Shown: positions 1 to 10,731, counted from the first letter of the stretch. The stretch: DNA of 64,000 nt from Pseudomonas frederiksbergensis (GCF_035751725.1 NZ_CP142104.1:3720001-3784000); one strand, 5' to 3'. A program made the numbers and translations. Notes: a model not told the origin generated them from the sequence alone.

Positions 1-2
1 AC

Positions 3-587
3 CCCCACAACGCCAGCCGCAAAGGCGTCCCGTTGGCTTGCGAACGCAGCCTGCGGCGGCTCGACACCGATTACATCGACCTCTACCTGCTGCACTGGCG
101 CGGCCAGTATCCTTTGGAAGAAACCGTCGAAGCGTTCGAGCGCCTGCGCGAAGAAGGCAAGATCGGGCGCTGGGGCGTGTCGAACTTTGACGTCGACGAT
201 ATGGAGGAACTGGCATCGCCGGCCTGCGCCACCAACCAGGTGCTGTACAACTTGCAAGAACGCGGCATCGAATTCGACCTGCTGCCCTGGAGCCAACGGC
301 AACACATGCCGATCATGGCTTACTGCCCGGTTGGCCAGGGCGGACATTTGCTAAAGGATCACACCGTGCAGCAAATCGCCGAGCGCCACCGTGCAACGCC
401 GGCACAGATCGCCCTGGCCTGGCTGGTGCGCCAGGACAACGTCATCGCCATTCCCAAGGCCACACAGCCTGAACATGTACGCCTGAATGCCGAGGCGGCG
501 AATCTGCAACTTGAGTCCCAGGATCTGGCGGCGCTGGACCTGGTGTTCCCGAAGCCTGATGGGAAGCAGCGGTTGGCGATGGTTTAG
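3..587 (+). CDS. Aldo/keto reductase, 5' end cut by the window
   Basis: This is the C-terminal part of an NADPH-dependent aldo/keto reductase, a cytosolic TIM-barrel enzyme reducing carbonyl substrates. The reading frame is open from base 3, upstream of any start codon, and begins with the PHNASRKG stretch expected inside the family, so the true start lies before the window. The DLYLLHW motif supplies the catalytic His; the Asp, Tyr and Lys of the tetrad are in the missing part. IPKATQPEHVRLN near the end is the cofactor-binding segment of the barrel. The substrate cannot be told. It converges on polB. Confidence 0.85.
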   Translation, partial: PHNASRKGVPLACERSLRRLDTDYIDLYLLHWRGQYPLEETVEAFERLREEGKIGRWGVSNFDVDDMEELASPACATNQVLYNLQERGIEFDLLPWSQRQHMPIMAYCPVGQGGHLLKDHTVQQIAERHRATPAQIALAWLVRQDNVIAIPKATQPEHVRLNAEAANLQLESQDLAALDLVFPKPDGKQRLAMV

Positions 588-645
588 TTTCCCTACGAGG
601 GTTGGGCACCACCCACGGCTCTTGCCTGGTGGCTATAACAGGGAA

Positions 646-3009
646 CTAGAACAACCCCATCTGCCCGCCAATCAACGTCGAGAAATCATCGTCGACAAAC
701 GGCAGGATCGCATCCGCCACTGGCTGTAGCTGCTTGGTCACGTAATGGTCGTAATCGATCGGCGCACTACGGGTTTCCAGCGGCTCGGGACCGGCGACGG
801 TGATCACGTAGCTGATCCAGCCTCCGTTCTGATACTGCCGGGGCCGCCCCTGGCGTTCATTGAACGCGTCGGCGAGCCGCGCCGCCCGTACGTGGGGCGG
901 CACGTTGCGTTCGTAGTCATCCAGGGGCCGGCGCAGGCGCTTGCGGTAGACCAGGCGTTCATCGAACGCACCGGCCAGCGTCTGCCGCACATAATCGCGC
1001 ACGTAATCCTGATAGGGCTGTCGATGGAAGATCCGTCCGTACAGCTCCTGCTGGAACTGGCGGGCCAGCGGCGACCAGTCGGTGCGCACGGTCTCCAGGC
1101 CTTTGTAGATGATTTCATCGCTGCCGTCGGCACGGGTCACCAGGCCGGCGTAGCGCTTCTTGCTGCCCTCCTCCGCACCGCGGATGGTCGGCATCAGGAA
1201 TCGCTTGAAATGAGTTTCGAATTGCAGCTCCAACGCGCTCTCGAGCCCGAACTCTTCACGTACCTGCTCGCGCCACCAATGGTTGACGTAAGCCACCAGT
1301 TCGCGGCCGATCACCGCGGCCTCTTCCTGGCCGTGGGGGCGGCGCAACCAGACGAAGGTTGAATCGGTGTCGCCGTAGATCACCACGTGCCCCCGGGCCT
1401 CGATCAACTGCCGGGTGCGCTGCATGATTTGATGACCGCGCAGTGTGATGGACGACGCGAGGCGCGGGTCGAAGAAGCGACAGCCACTGGAGCCGAGTAC
1501 GCCATAAAACGCGTTCATGATGATTTTCAGCGCCTGGGACAACGGTGCATTGTGTTCACGCTTGGCAGTTTCCCGGCCTTCGGCAACCCGCGCCACGATT
1601 GACGGCAGGCAATGTCGGGTACGAGAGAACCGCGCCCCGCGAAAGCCCGGGACCGATTCATGATCGCCTGGATGACGAAGCCCTTCGATCAAGCCCACCG
1701 GGTCAATCAGGAAGGTGCGGATAATCGAGGGATACAGGCTCTTGTAGTCGAGCACCAGCACCGACTCGTAGAGCCCCGGTTGCGAATCCATGACAAACCC
1801 GCCAGGGCTGGCCTCGGGCGGACGCTGGCCGAGGTTCGGCGCGACAAAGCCCTGGCGGTGCATCAGCGGCATGTACAGGTGCGTGAACGCCGCCACCGAG
1901 CCTCCGCTGCGATCCGCCGGCAGGCCGGTGACACTGGCGCGCTCCAGCAAGAATTCCAGCAGATCGGTCTTGGCGAAGATCCGCGTGACCAATTCGCAGT
2001 CCTTGAGGTTGTAACGGGCAAGGGCCGGCTTGTCCTCTGCAAACATGCGATTGATCTCGTCCATGCGTTGGTACGGGTTGTCGATGGACTTGCCTTCGCC
2101 CAGCAGGGTTTGCGCGACGTTTTCCAGGCTGAAAGACGGGAAGCTCCAGGTCGCCGAACGCAAGGACTCGATCCCGTCGATGATCAATCGGCCGGCCGCC
2201 GAGGCGAAGAAGTGATTGTTGCGAGCGCCATGTTCACGCCATTGCATTTCCTCACCGCCACGCCCCAGCCGCAACGGTACGGCCAGCCGGCGGGCATGCT
2301 CGTGCAGCACGCGCAAATCGAACTGCACCAGGTTCCAGCCGATGATTGCGTCGGGGTCGAAGCGGGCGAACCACTCGTTGAGTTTCTTCAACAGCAGCGT
2401 TCGGGACTCGCAGTACTCAAGCCGGAAATCTACGTTGCTATCATCACCATTCGGCGGCCCGAGCATGTAGACCTGGCGTTCGCCACAGCCTTCCAGGGCG
2501 ATGGAATACAACTCGCCTTGGGCGGTGGTTTCGATGTCCAGGGACACCAGTCGTAGCGGCGGCCGGTATTCGTGGGCCGGTTTCATCTGGGCGTCGAGCA
2601 GCAGGCCATCGGCCGTTGGCGTGCCGCCGAACCAGACCGGGGCGGTGATGAAGCGCTCCATCAGGTAGCGCTCCGGTGGCCGGATGTCGGCTTCGAACAC
2701 CTCCACGCCGGCGCGCCGCAGCGTAGCGTCCAGGCGCATCAGCTGGGCATGTTGTCGGCAATACAGGCCCAGCACCGGGCGGTGCTCGAAATCCAGCAGG
2801 TCCAGGGGACGCAGTTCGACCTCTTTTTCGCCCTGCAACAGCGCTTCGGCCTGGCCACGCTGGACCTGCGGCACAAACGCCACCGACGGCTGCAACGGCA
2901 GGCGCACGCGCCGGGGGCCGGCATCGGTCGCCAGCCAGAACTCGACTTCGGTGCCCGCCGGGGTGTCGCGCCAATGCCGGGTGAGGACGAAGCCCTGCTG
3001 TAGATCCAC
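646..3009 (-). CDS. polB: DNA polymerase II (family B)
   Basis: DNA polymerase II, a family B repair and translesion polymerase with 3'-5' proofreading. At 787 residues it is close to the E. coli enzyme. Visible motifs in order are the exonuclease LDIETT, polymerase motif [11 protein letters not shown], motif B ([13 protein letters not shown]) and motif C YGDTDS, so both active sites look intact. The last residues, QMGLF, form a sliding-clamp-binding tail like that of E. coli Pol II. The start is a GTG (complement of 3007-3009). The gene diverges from the CBS-domain gene across 182 bases; I could not identify a LexA box with confidence. Confidence 0.96.
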   Translation of the reverse strand: MDLQQGFVLTRHWRDTPAGTEVEFWLATDAGPRRVRLPLQPSVAFVPQVQRGQAEALLQGEKEVELRPLDLLDFEHRPVLGLYCRQHAQLMRLDATLRRAGVEVFEADIRPPERYLMERFITAPVWFGGTPTADGLLLDAQMKPAHEYRPPLRLVSLDIETTAQGELYSIALEGCGERQVYMLGPPNGDDSNVDFRLEYCESRTLLLKKLNEWFARFDPDAIIGWNLVQFDLRVLHEHARRLAVPLRLGRGGEEMQWREHGARNNHFFASAAGRLIIDGIESLRSATWSFPSFSLENVAQTLLGEGKSIDNPYQRMDEINRMFAEDKPALARYNLKDCELVTRIFAKTDLLEFLLERASVTGLPADRSGGSVAAFTHLYMPLMHRQGFVAPNLGQRPPEASPGGFVMDSQPGLYESVLVLDYKSLYPSIIRTFLIDPVGLIEGLRHPGDHESVPGFRGARFSRTRHCLPSIVARVAEGRETAKREHNAPLSQALKIIMNAFYGVLGSSGCRFFDPRLASSITLRGHQIMQRTRQLIEARGHVVIYGDTDSTFVWLRRPHGQEEAAVIGRELVAYVNHWWREQVREEFGLESALELQFETHFKRFLMPTIRGAEEGSKKRYAGLVTRADGSDEIIYKGLETVRTDWSPLARQFQQELYGRIFHRQPYQDYVRDYVRQTLAGAFDERLVYRKRLRRPLDDYERNVPPHVRAARLADAFNERQGRPRQYQNGGWISYVITVAGPEPLETRSAPIDYDHYVTKQLQPVADAILPFVDDDFSTLIGGQMGLF

Positions 3010-3191
3010 CGCTAAAACCTCGAAACCTGGATGTCACGCATTCTACCCGTGGCGCGCGCGCTCATCCCACCGAGATCTGTTTCACGCGCGATGACGCTTT
3101 TGGACGACTGACTGCCGCTTTATCGCTTGCCCTTCGCCGTTGGGTCTACGATTCTTTAACCACCCGCAAAAAACGACATCTGAGGCCTCCC

Positions 3192-3632
3192 ATGAAAACC
3201 GTCGCGCAGTTGCTCCGGATAAAAGACGAGAAGAACCAGCAAGTGCACACCATTTCACCGGACGACATGGTTTTGCAGGCCCTGATGCGCATGGCCGAGA
3301 AAAACGTCGGTGCCTTGCTCGTGGTCAAGAACGACGAAGTGCTGGGCATCATCAGCGAGCGTGACTATGCGCGCAAAATGGTCTTGCACGGGCGCTCCTC
3401 GGTGGGCACGAAAGTGAGCGATATCATGGTCTCCCCTGTCGTTACCATCGATCCACACCAGAACGTCGAGACCTGCCTGAGCATCATGACCGAAAAACAC
3501 CTGCGGCATTTACCAGTGGTGGAGGACGGCAAGCTCGTCGGCCTGTTGTCCATCGGCGACCTGGTAAAAGAGGCCATCGCCGAGCAGGCGGACCTGATCA
3601 GACAACTGGAGCAATACATTCGCGGCGAATGA
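3192..3632 (+). CDS. Tandem CBS-domain protein
   Basis: A 146-residue soluble protein made of two CBS domains (about residues 8-62 and 72-132), with the typical ISERDYARK and LLSIGDLVKEAI segments. Stand-alone CBS pairs bind adenosyl ligands (AMP, ATP, SAM) or NAD and act as energy sensors or regulators. There is no attached catalytic domain, so the partner is unknown. It precedes the pqi genes on the same strand by about 70 bases but is probably not functionally tied to them. Confidence 0.85.
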   Translation: MKTVAQLLRIKDEKNQQVHTISPDDMVLQALMRMAEKNVGALLVVKNDEVLGIISERDYARKMVLHGRSSVGTKVSDIMVSPVVTIDPHQNVETCLSIMTEKHLRHLPVVEDGKLVGLLSIGDLVKEAIAEQADLIRQLEQYIRGE

Positions 3633-3700
3633 TCGCTCGGGCGGGTTGCTCATTTGCGACTCACTTCTATATTGAAAGAGTTGCCCTTCCGAGCATCCCC

Positions 3701-4297
3701 ATGGCCGCTACCGAACGACTGATCATTTGTGAACATTGCGATGCGGTGTACGAGCCTGTCGAGCTCGTCCCGCATCAAAAAGCTTCGTGCGTGCAATGCC
3801 ATGCCGTGATCCAGCGCTACAACGGCCTGACCATCGAACAGCGCCTGGCCCTGACCATTACCGCTGCCGTGCTGTGGGCCTTCGCCAACGTCTATCCGGT
3901 GATGAGCATCCGCCTCCAGGGCCTTAGCAACAGCGCGACCTTGTGGGATTCCGTCGTTGCCCTTAGCCAAGGGCCCATCACCTTCATCGCCCTGGTCGCC
4001 GCGGTCGCGATCATCATTGCCCCAGCCTTTCAACTGGCCCTTTTGCTTTGGGTGCTGGGCTACGCCTACTCCAATCGGCGGGCACCGGCTTTCAACCTGT
4101 GCATGCGCAGCCTGGAAACCCTGCGTCCGTGGAGCATGCTGGAGGTATGCCTGCTGGGGGCGTTGGTCGCAGTGATCAAGCTTGCCGGGTTGCTGGATGT
4201 ACTGCCCGGCATCGGCCTGTTCGCCCTGGCAGCCTTGAGCCTGCTGATGATCCGTATTGCCGGCCGCGATGTCCGCGATCTTTGGGACACCCTGTGA
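3701..4297 (+). CDS. pqiA: Paraquat-inducible protein A, first half-length subunit
   Basis: Inner-membrane protein of the Pqi (MCE) envelope lipid-transport system. It has an N-terminal zinc-ribbon-like CEHC...CVQC pair (about residues 10-40) followed by about four membrane segments. At 198 residues it is half the size of E. coli PqiA; the next gene encodes the second half. The ATG at 3701 is preferred over an upstream in-frame start at 3629, which overlaps the CBS gene and lacks PqiA-like sequence. Its stop overlaps the next start as GTGA, so the two halves are probably translationally coupled. Confidence 0.88.
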   Translation: MAATERLIICEHCDAVYEPVELVPHQKASCVQCHAVIQRYNGLTIEQRLALTITAAVLWAFANVYPVMSIRLQGLSNSATLWDSVVALSQGPITFIALVAAVAIIIAPAFQLALLLWVLGYAYSNRRAPAFNLCMRSLETLRPWSMLEVCLLGALVAVIKLAGLLDVLPGIGLFALAALSLLMIRIAGRDVRDLWDTL

Positions 4298-4953
4298 ACG
4301 GCCCACCGCCGGGCAACCCGCCCCAGGCCAGTGACCTTAACCTGTGCCTGTGCCACAGCTGCGGCCTGGCTTGCGACATGAGCGACGAGCCCGAGACCTG
4401 CCCGCGATGCGATGCGCCGCTGCACCGGCGCAAGCCCGACACCCTGGCCCGCACGTGGGCCTATATGCTGGCGGCGCTGGTGTTCTACATCCCGGCCAAC
4501 CTGTTGCCGGTCATGAATACCCAGATGCTCGGCGATGGCGCGGACAGCACGATCATCAGCGGCGTCGTCGAGTTCTGGCACAGTGGCGCCTGGGACATAG
4601 CCCTGATCATCTTCATCGCCAGCATCGCCGTGCCAGGGATAAAGTTCGTCGTCCTGACGCTGCTGCTGGTGACCGTGCAGCGGCGCAGCACCTGGGCCCA
4701 GGTCCAGCGAGCGAAGCTGTATCGGTTGGTCGAGGTCATCGGCTACTGGTCGATGCTCGATGTGCTGGTCGTCGCACTGGTGGCGGCACTGGTGAAATTC
4801 CAGGCCTTGAGCGACATCGAACCGCGACCGGGAATCTTGTTCTTCGGCCTCGTGGTGCTGTTTACCATGCTGTCGGCCATGAGTTTCGATCCACGGCTGA
4901 TCTGGGATACCCAACCATCCGAGGAGGTCATGGATGAAGCCACAAGCCACTGA
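4294..4953 (+). CDS. pqiA: Paraquat-inducible protein A, second half-length subunit
   Basis: Second PqiA-type unit of 219 residues, starting with GTG at 4294 and overlapping the previous stop by four bases. It repeats the architecture of its neighbour: a CHSCG...CPRC double cysteine pair near residues 20-45, then four hydrophobic segments with the NLLPVM signature. Together with 3701-4297 it reconstitutes the two-domain PqiA of enterobacteria. Its 3' end overlaps pqiB by 20 bases. Confidence 0.88.
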   Translation: MNGPPPGNPPQASDLNLCLCHSCGLACDMSDEPETCPRCDAPLHRRKPDTLARTWAYMLAALVFYIPANLLPVMNTQMLGDGADSTIISGVVEFWHSGAWDIALIIFIASIAVPGIKFVVLTLLLVTVQRRSTWAQVQRAKLYRLVEVIGYWSMLDVLVVALVAALVKFQALSDIEPRPGILFFGLVVLFTMLSAMSFDPRLIWDTQPSEEVMDEATSH

Positions 4954-6589
4954 TGGACAGCCCGCACCGGGCCGGGCCCACGTCACCCGCCGTCGCTGGT
5001 CGGTGTCGCTGGTGTGGATCGTGCCGATCATCGCCGTGCTGATCGGGGTGTCCCTGGTGGTCCATAACTGGCTCCAGGAAGGCCCGACCATCACCATCAC
5101 CTTCAAGACAGGCGAGGGCCTGACCGCGAACAAGACCCCGGTCAAGTACCGCAACGTAGTGATTGGCCAGGTGACCGACGTGCAACTGAGCGCCGACCAG
5201 AAAAACGTGACCGCCACCGTCAAGCTCGCCAAGACCGCGGACACGTTCACCCATGAAGACTCGGTGTTCTGGGTAGTCCGGCCGCGCATCGGCGCGGGCG
5301 GTATCTCCGGGATCGATACCTTGCTGTCCGGGGATTTCATCGGCGCCGACGCCGGCCATTCGACGGTGCGCGCCAAGTCCTTCACCGGGCTGGAGGCCCC
5401 GCCTCCCATCACTTACGGCGAACCGGGCAAGCGCTTTACCCTGCACTCCCAGGACCTCGGTTCGCTGGACATCGGCTCGCCGGTGTACTTGCGCAAGATC
5501 CCGGTGGGCCAGGTGGTTTCCTATGCATTGGACGCCGATGGCAAGGGCGTCAATATCGAAGTGTTCATCAATGCGCCGAACGATGCCTATGTCACCGAGA
5601 ACACCCGTTTCTGGAACGTCAGCGGTGTCGACGTAAACGTCGGTGCCAACGGTTTCGCGGTCAAGACCGAATCCCTCTCTGCCCTGCTGGTCGGCGGCAT
5701 TGCCTTCCGGGCCCCGGAGTACAGCCCCAACGACACTCCCGCCGCTGAAAACAAGAATTACGAACTGTTCGCCGACCAACAGAGCGCCCTCGCCCCGCCC
5801 AGCGGCAAGGCGCAATACCTGGCTTTACGCTTCGACCAGGCTTTGCGCGGCTTGCGCGTCGGTGCCCCGGTGGAATTCCTCGGCATCGAGATCGGCCGGG
5901 TGGTCTCCATGAATCTGGACTTCGACGAGAAGCAGCGCTCGTTTCCCGTCAATGTCGGCATCGTGATCTACCCTCAATTGCTGGGCAAGGCTCATGAAAA
6001 GCTGCTCAAGACGCTCAATCACAATCCGGAAGACGAAGCCGCGGCCGCCCGGCTGGTCGGCAGTTTCGTCGAGCGGGGGCTGCGCGCCCAGGCGCGCAGC
6101 GGCAATCTGCTGACAGGGCAGTTATACATTTCCCTGGATTTCTACCCCAAGGCGGAAAAGGTCGCCTTCGATCCGGCAGCACGCCCCCTGCGGATCCCGA
6201 CGATTCCGGGCAGCCTGCAGCAGCTGCAGGAACAACTGCAAACGGTGGTCGAGCGCATCAACAAGCTGCCGCTGGAAAGCATCGCCAGCAATCTGGACGG
6301 CAACCTCGTGGAACTGCGCAAAGGCCTGTCGCAGTTCAACAGCAAGACCCTGCCGGGCGTACAAAGCACCCTGCAGGACGTGAGCAAGACCTTGCAGTCG
6401 GCGAACTCGACGTTGGCCGAAGATTCGCCCCAGCGTGAACAACTGACCCAGACCCTGGACGACCTGGGCCGCATGTCGCGATCGCTGCGCGAGCTGTCCG
6501 ACTACCTTGGCCGGCACCCTGAATCGCTGCTTCGCGGCCGTCCGAAGGACGCGCCGGCGCAGAACCTGACTTTTCCGGTGAAAGAATGA
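4934..6589 (+). CDS. pqiB: MlaD/MCE-family protein PqiB
   Basis: A periplasm-spanning MCE protein that carries lipids between inner and outer membranes in the Pqi pathway. The 551 residues contain one N-terminal transmembrane anchor (about 18-40), three MCE domains (roughly 45-140, 160-255 and 285-395) and a C-terminal coiled-coil-rich stretch (about 420-530), which in E. coli PqiB builds a hydrophobic needle. It overlaps the second pqiA gene and is followed by pqiC with an ATGATG junction, so the four genes form one operon. Confidence 0.93.
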   Translation: MKPQATDGQPAPGRAHVTRRRWSVSLVWIVPIIAVLIGVSLVVHNWLQEGPTITITFKTGEGLTANKTPVKYRNVVIGQVTDVQLSADQKNVTATVKLAKTADTFTHEDSVFWVVRPRIGAGGISGIDTLLSGDFIGADAGHSTVRAKSFTGLEAPPPITYGEPGKRFTLHSQDLGSLDIGSPVYLRKIPVGQVVSYALDADGKGVNIEVFINAPNDAYVTENTRFWNVSGVDVNVGANGFAVKTESLSALLVGGIAFRAPEYSPNDTPAAENKNYELFADQQSALAPPSGKAQYLALRFDQALRGLRVGAPVEFLGIEIGRVVSMNLDFDEKQRSFPVNVGIVIYPQLLGKAHEKLLKTLNHNPEDEAAAARLVGSFVERGLRAQARSGNLLTGQLYISLDFYPKAEKVAFDPAARPLRIPTIPGSLQQLQEQLQTVVERINKLPLESIASNLDGNLVELRKGLSQFNSKTLPGVQSTLQDVSKTLQSANSTLAEDSPQREQLTQTLDDLGRMSRSLRELSDYLGRHPESLLRGRPKDAPAQNLTFPVKE

Positions 6590-6606
6590 TGACAGGAGCA
6601 CGCTTG

Positions 6607-7143
6607 ATGCCGCTGACGCTGAAGTCTTCATTGATCGCCCTGGCGCTGTTGCTTGGTGCCTGTCGCAGCGATCCCATTCACTATCACACCCTGAGCCCGG
6701 TCAACCCGGCGGGCCAGGCACGCGTGGGTGCGGATATCCAGATCGAGCAACTCAGTGTCCCGCCGCAAGTGGATCGCACCCAGATGGTGGTGCGCCAGGG
6801 CGAGAGTGGGCTGGCCATCCTCGAAACCGAATGGTGGGGCTCAAGCCTGGCCGATGAACTGCGCAGCAGCCTGGACGAGCAACTGAGCAACCCCGGCACG
6901 CCAAAGCGATTACTGCGGGTGGAGGTGCAGCGCTTCGACTCGATTCCCGGTCGGTATGCCCGCATGGACGTGCAGTGGCGGCTGCGCACCCTTGGCAGCG
7001 ATGCCCAGGCCCTTACCTGTCGCAGCAGCCTGCAAACACCGGCCACGGGCAGTATCGATGACTTGGTAAAGGGCCATCAGAACAACGTCCGCCGATTCGT
7101 CGACCTAGTCGGGCAAGCGGCATCGCGCAACACCTGCCCTTGA
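6607..7143 (+). CDS. pqiC: Outer-membrane lipoprotein PqiC (ABC-type auxiliary)
   Basis: A 178-residue lipoprotein of the PqiC/YmbA family, the outer-membrane partner of PqiB. It has a short signal peptide ending in the lipobox LLGAC, followed by the YHTLSP start of the mature domain. I chose the ATG at 6607 because AGGAG at 6594-6598 sits eight bases upstream; an earlier ATG at 6586 overlaps the pqiB stop but has no ribosome site at the right distance. It is the last gene of the pqi operon and converges on a GST gene. Confidence 0.88.
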   Translation: MPLTLKSSLIALALLLGACRSDPIHYHTLSPVNPAGQARVGADIQIEQLSVPPQVDRTQMVVRQGESGLAILETEWWGSSLADELRSSLDEQLSNPGTPKRLLRVEVQRFDSIPGRYARMDVQWRLRTLGSDAQALTCRSSLQTPATGSIDDLVKGHQNNVRRFVDLVGQAASRNTCP

Positions 7144-7144
7144 T

Positions 7145-7774
7145 TCAATCGGGCCAATGCAGTGAAAGCACGGGCGCAACTCGCGGGTGACGATCGATGC
7201 GCTCCAGCAAGGCAAAGAATTGCGGGCGGGCGCTGAGCATCGCTTCCCGGGTTTCGACCCATTTCGTGATCACCGCCGCCAGGATATCCAGCGCCCCGGG
7301 CTCGGCCCCGCCGAGGAACGGCGTGGCTGGAAACTGGTCGGCAAACAACGCCCAGTTGCGATACAGGCGCTGTTTCGTGCCGGCCACCAATCGTTCCCGT
7401 GCGACCTCATCCGCGTCAGGCAGCCAGCGCCGGGGAAAATCGATAATGCCAATGGGCGTGTAGCAATTGGCGGCGATATAGACCAGGCCGCGTATGCCCT
7501 GCGCGCGCTGGGCCGGGTCCTGCGGCAGCAGTTTCGATTCAGGGAACGATAACCCCAGGTGAATCAGGATCGCTGCCGCCTCGGTCAGGACCGAGCCGTC
7601 TGGCAACAGCAGGGTCGGTACCTGTTTTTGCGGATTCAACGCCTCGAGTTCTTTCGCCGCGTCGTTGTCCTCGGTCGAATAGGTATCCACACGACGATAA
7701 GGCACGCCGCAGATGTTCAGGGCGACCTCGACCGCCGCGGAGCCGGACTGGCTGTGGCCGAATAATTGATACAT
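7145..7774 (-). CDS. Glutathione S-transferase family protein
   Basis: A 209-residue cytosolic GST. It has an N-terminal thioredoxin-like domain (about 1-80) with the VPTLLLPDG cis-proline segment and LTEAAAIL, which binds the glutathione gamma-glutamyl part, and a helical C-terminal domain (about 90-205). The ATG at 7774 has a strong AGGAGG site just upstream; the longer open frame to 8047 has no such support. The substrate cannot be inferred. Confidence 0.87.
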   Translation of the reverse strand: MYQLFGHSQSGSAAVEVALNICGVPYRRVDTYSTEDNDAAKELEALNPQKQVPTLLLPDGSVLTEAAAILIHLGLSFPESKLLPQDPAQRAQGIRGLVYIAANCYTPIGIIDFPRRWLPDADEVARERLVAGTKQRLYRNWALFADQFPATPFLGGAEPGALDILAAVITKWVETREAMLSARPQFFALLERIDRHPRVAPVLSLHWPD

Positions 7775-7967
7775 GGACTTGCCTCCTGAAAAGGGACTCT
7801 GCCGGTAGAGCTCGCCGTCCCATGAGTGTTCCATCAATCTGACTGCCCCTCCCCCCGACGAGGTATCACCGCCGTCGATGTTCACCATCACGTCAATGAA
7901 GTTCTCATGCTCCCTGCCCGGCGCAACAATGGCCCCACACAAACAACACCCCCCGGAGCACACCATC

Positions 7968-8363
7968 ATGAAACGCCAAATCATCCTCAGCTTCGCTTTC
8001 TCGGTACTGGCAGCCAACGTATTCGCCGCCTCTTCCCAACCAGTCATTGCCGAAGGTGGTTCCGACCGCCTGATCGAAAACCGCGTCGCCGAAGGCGGTG
8101 CTGATCGCCTGCTGGAACGCCGCGTCGCCGAAGGTGGCTCCGATCGCCTGCTGGAGCGCCGCGTCGCCGAAGGTGGCTCCGATCGCCTGCTGGAACGCCG
8201 CGTCGCCGAAGGTGGCTCCGATCGCCTGTTGGAACGCCGCGTCGCCGAAGGTGGCTCCGATCGCCTGTTGGAACGCCGCGTCGCCGAAGGTGGCTCCGAC
8301 CGCCTGCTGGAACGCCGCGTCGCCGAAAATGGCTCCGACCGCCTGGCTCAGAACCGTGCATGA
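7968..8363 (+). CDS. Secreted protein of eight 13-residue tandem repeats
   Basis: A 131-residue protein with a signal peptide (about residues 1-21, cleavage near VFAA-SS). Almost the whole mature protein is eight consecutive 13-residue units of consensus VAEGGSDRLLERR, from residue 27 to 130. Units 3-7 are identical in protein, unit 1 ends IENR and unit 8 ends AQNR. Each unit is 39 bases, and the DNA copies differ only at a few wobble positions, so the array expanded recently. I recall similar Pseudomonas proteins annotated loosely as 'phage infection protein', but no function is established from sequence. ATG 7968 is preceded by CGGAG. A hairpin and a terminator follow. Confidence 0.72.
   Translation: MKRQIILSFAFSVLAANVFAASSQPVIAEGGSDRLIENRVAEGGADRLLERRVAEGGSDRLLERRVAEGGSDRLLERRVAEGGSDRLLERRVAEGGSDRLLERRVAEGGSDRLLERRVAENGSDRLAQNRA
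8046..8357 (+). repeat. 39-bp tandem repeat array, eight copies, coding
   Basis: Eight head-to-tail 39-base units, each encoding one 13-residue repeat of the secreted protein. Copies differ mainly at wobble bases (for example CTGCTGGAA versus CTGTTGGAA) and in the first and last units. There are no spacers, so it is not a CRISPR array. Length variation between strains by slippage is likely. Confidence 0.95.
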
Positions 8364-8412
8364 GTGGCGTTACCGCGATGCCTGACGCGCTTCTAAATGA
8401 CCTTCAATATGA

Positions 8413-8442
8413 GTCATGGCGAGGACACCCCCTCGCCATGAC
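8413..8442 (+). other. 12-bp perfect hairpin after the repeat-protein gene
   Basis: GTCATGGCGAGG (8413-8424) and its exact complement (8431-8442) enclose a six-base loop. There is no T tract, so it may be an mRNA-stabilising stem or a small palindromic element rather than a terminator. Confidence 0.5.
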
Positions 8443-8472
8443 GGTCCAACCCACTTGCAAGTCATCCCCCTG

Positions 8473-8501
8473 AAAGCCCGGCCTCAACCGCCGGGCTTTT
8501 T
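8473..8501 (+). terminator. Rho-independent terminator
   Basis: A perfect stem AAAGCCCGGC/GCCGGGCTTT with a short loop, followed by T residues. It lies between the repeat-protein gene and the convergent DUF1615 gene and could serve both strands. Confidence 0.8.
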
Positions 8502-8515
8502 CATGGCCAACGGTT

Positions 8516-9610
8516 TTAGCGCCCAGAAGCCCGCGCCATGCACCGCTGATAGCGCTCATCCACGCGCTTGGCGAACCATGCGGTGGTCAGTTTTCGAGTG
8601 ATCTTCGGACTCTTGAGCACGATGCCCGGCAGCACCGCCCGAGGCAGCGGCTTGCCCTCGGCCTTCTCAGCCAGTTCGAATACCCGCTTGTAGAGCTTGC
8701 TGTCTTCGAACGCGAGGCTGTCACCCAACTCCAGCTGATCGCGGATGGTCGGGTTGCGCATTCCCAGCGACTTGCCCAAGGTGCGCACCGCCAGTTCCGT
8801 GCTGCCCGGCATGATCGAATCATGCAGGATCAAATCGCCATCCAGCGCCAGGGAAATGCCCGAAGCGCGACTCACTGCATGCTGGAACGCCGCGTTGCGA
8901 CTGGCGTACCACCCCGCGTTGAAGTCGGCGAATCGGTACAGCGGTTCGGTGTAGCTCACCGGATAGCCCAGCAAATGGGCAATGCCGAAATACATGCCGC
9001 CCCGACGGCTGAACACTTCCCGCCGAATCGAACCATCAACCGTGTAGGGATAATTGCGCGCATTGGCTTGGGCGAACGCGATACTGACCTGCATCGGGCC
9101 ACCCGTGTGCACCGGGTTGAAGCCGTCGAACAGCGTCTTGCCCAGCGGCACCATGCTGATGAAGTCATCGAAGATCGCACTGAGTTCTTTCTCGCTTCGC
9201 GCCGCGTCGAGGCGGTCGCTGTAGCTTTTGCCATTGGGCGATCGTACCTGGAGCGCACCGCTGACGAGGAATCCGGGAATGTGCACCTTGGCCGCGCGAC
9301 GATCGATTTCCTGCCGGGCGATCTTGCCCAGTCCCGGCACGGCGGGATCGGCCTGGAAAGTCGACTCCTGTTCGGTCACCGCCAGCACCGAACAGATGTT
9401 CTGCGTCGTCGTTGGGATCTGCTGCGCGGAAAAGGCCACGTAGATGTCCGTGGCCCAGCCTGCCCGATCAGCAGTCTTGGCTGGCATCAACCGAACGATC
9501 TGCGCCTTGACTTCGCCAGGCTGGCGCTCAGGTTCCTGGGCCTGGCGAGTGCCGCAGCCGGCCAGGGCCAGCAAGGCGACCAGGCTGGTCGTCAAATGAT
9601 TGAGTTGCAT
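8516..9610 (-). CDS. DUF1615-family lipoprotein
   Basis: A 364-residue putative lipoprotein: signal peptide ending ALAGC (Cys about 19) and a long periplasmic domain. I recognise the DUF1615 family. The segment CSVLAVTEQESTF (about 70-82) resembles the catalytic-Glu region of lysozyme-like transglycosylases, so a peptidoglycan role is possible but unproven. The start ATG at 9610 gives the complete signal sequence. It appears to be monocistronic. Confidence 0.75.
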   Translation of the reverse strand: MQLNHLTTSLVALLALAGCGTRQAQEPERQPGEVKAQIVRLMPAKTADRAGWATDIYVAFSAQQIPTTTQNICSVLAVTEQESTFQADPAVPGLGKIARQEIDRRAAKVHIPGFLVSGALQVRSPNGKSYSDRLDAARSEKELSAIFDDFISMVPLGKTLFDGFNPVHTGGPMQVSIAFAQANARNYPYTVDGSIRREVFSRRGGMYFGIAHLLGYPVSYTEPLYRFADFNAGWYASRNAAFQHAVSRASGISLALDGDLILHDSIMPGSTELAVRTLGKSLGMRNPTIRDQLELGDSLAFEDSKLYKRVFELAEKAEGKPLPRAVLPGIVLKSPKITRKLTTAWFAKRVDERYQRCMARASGR

Positions 9611-9715
9611 GGTGCTCCATCAAATCCATTGTTCGGGAGCAACCATACGACCAAAAGCCGGCAGAAATCCAATGTCGCAGCGAGCTTGCCCGCACCAGCA
9701 ACGGACCGTGCCCGG

Positions 9716-10690
<975 letters not shown>

Positions 10691-10731
10691 GGGACTCCGG
10701 GGGCAGGTTTGGATCACGAGGAAAAGCTTAT

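Noticed and set aside
8046..8357. Repeat array considered as CRISPR
   Set aside because: The 39-base units are contiguous without spacers and are in frame in a signal-peptide-bearing gene.
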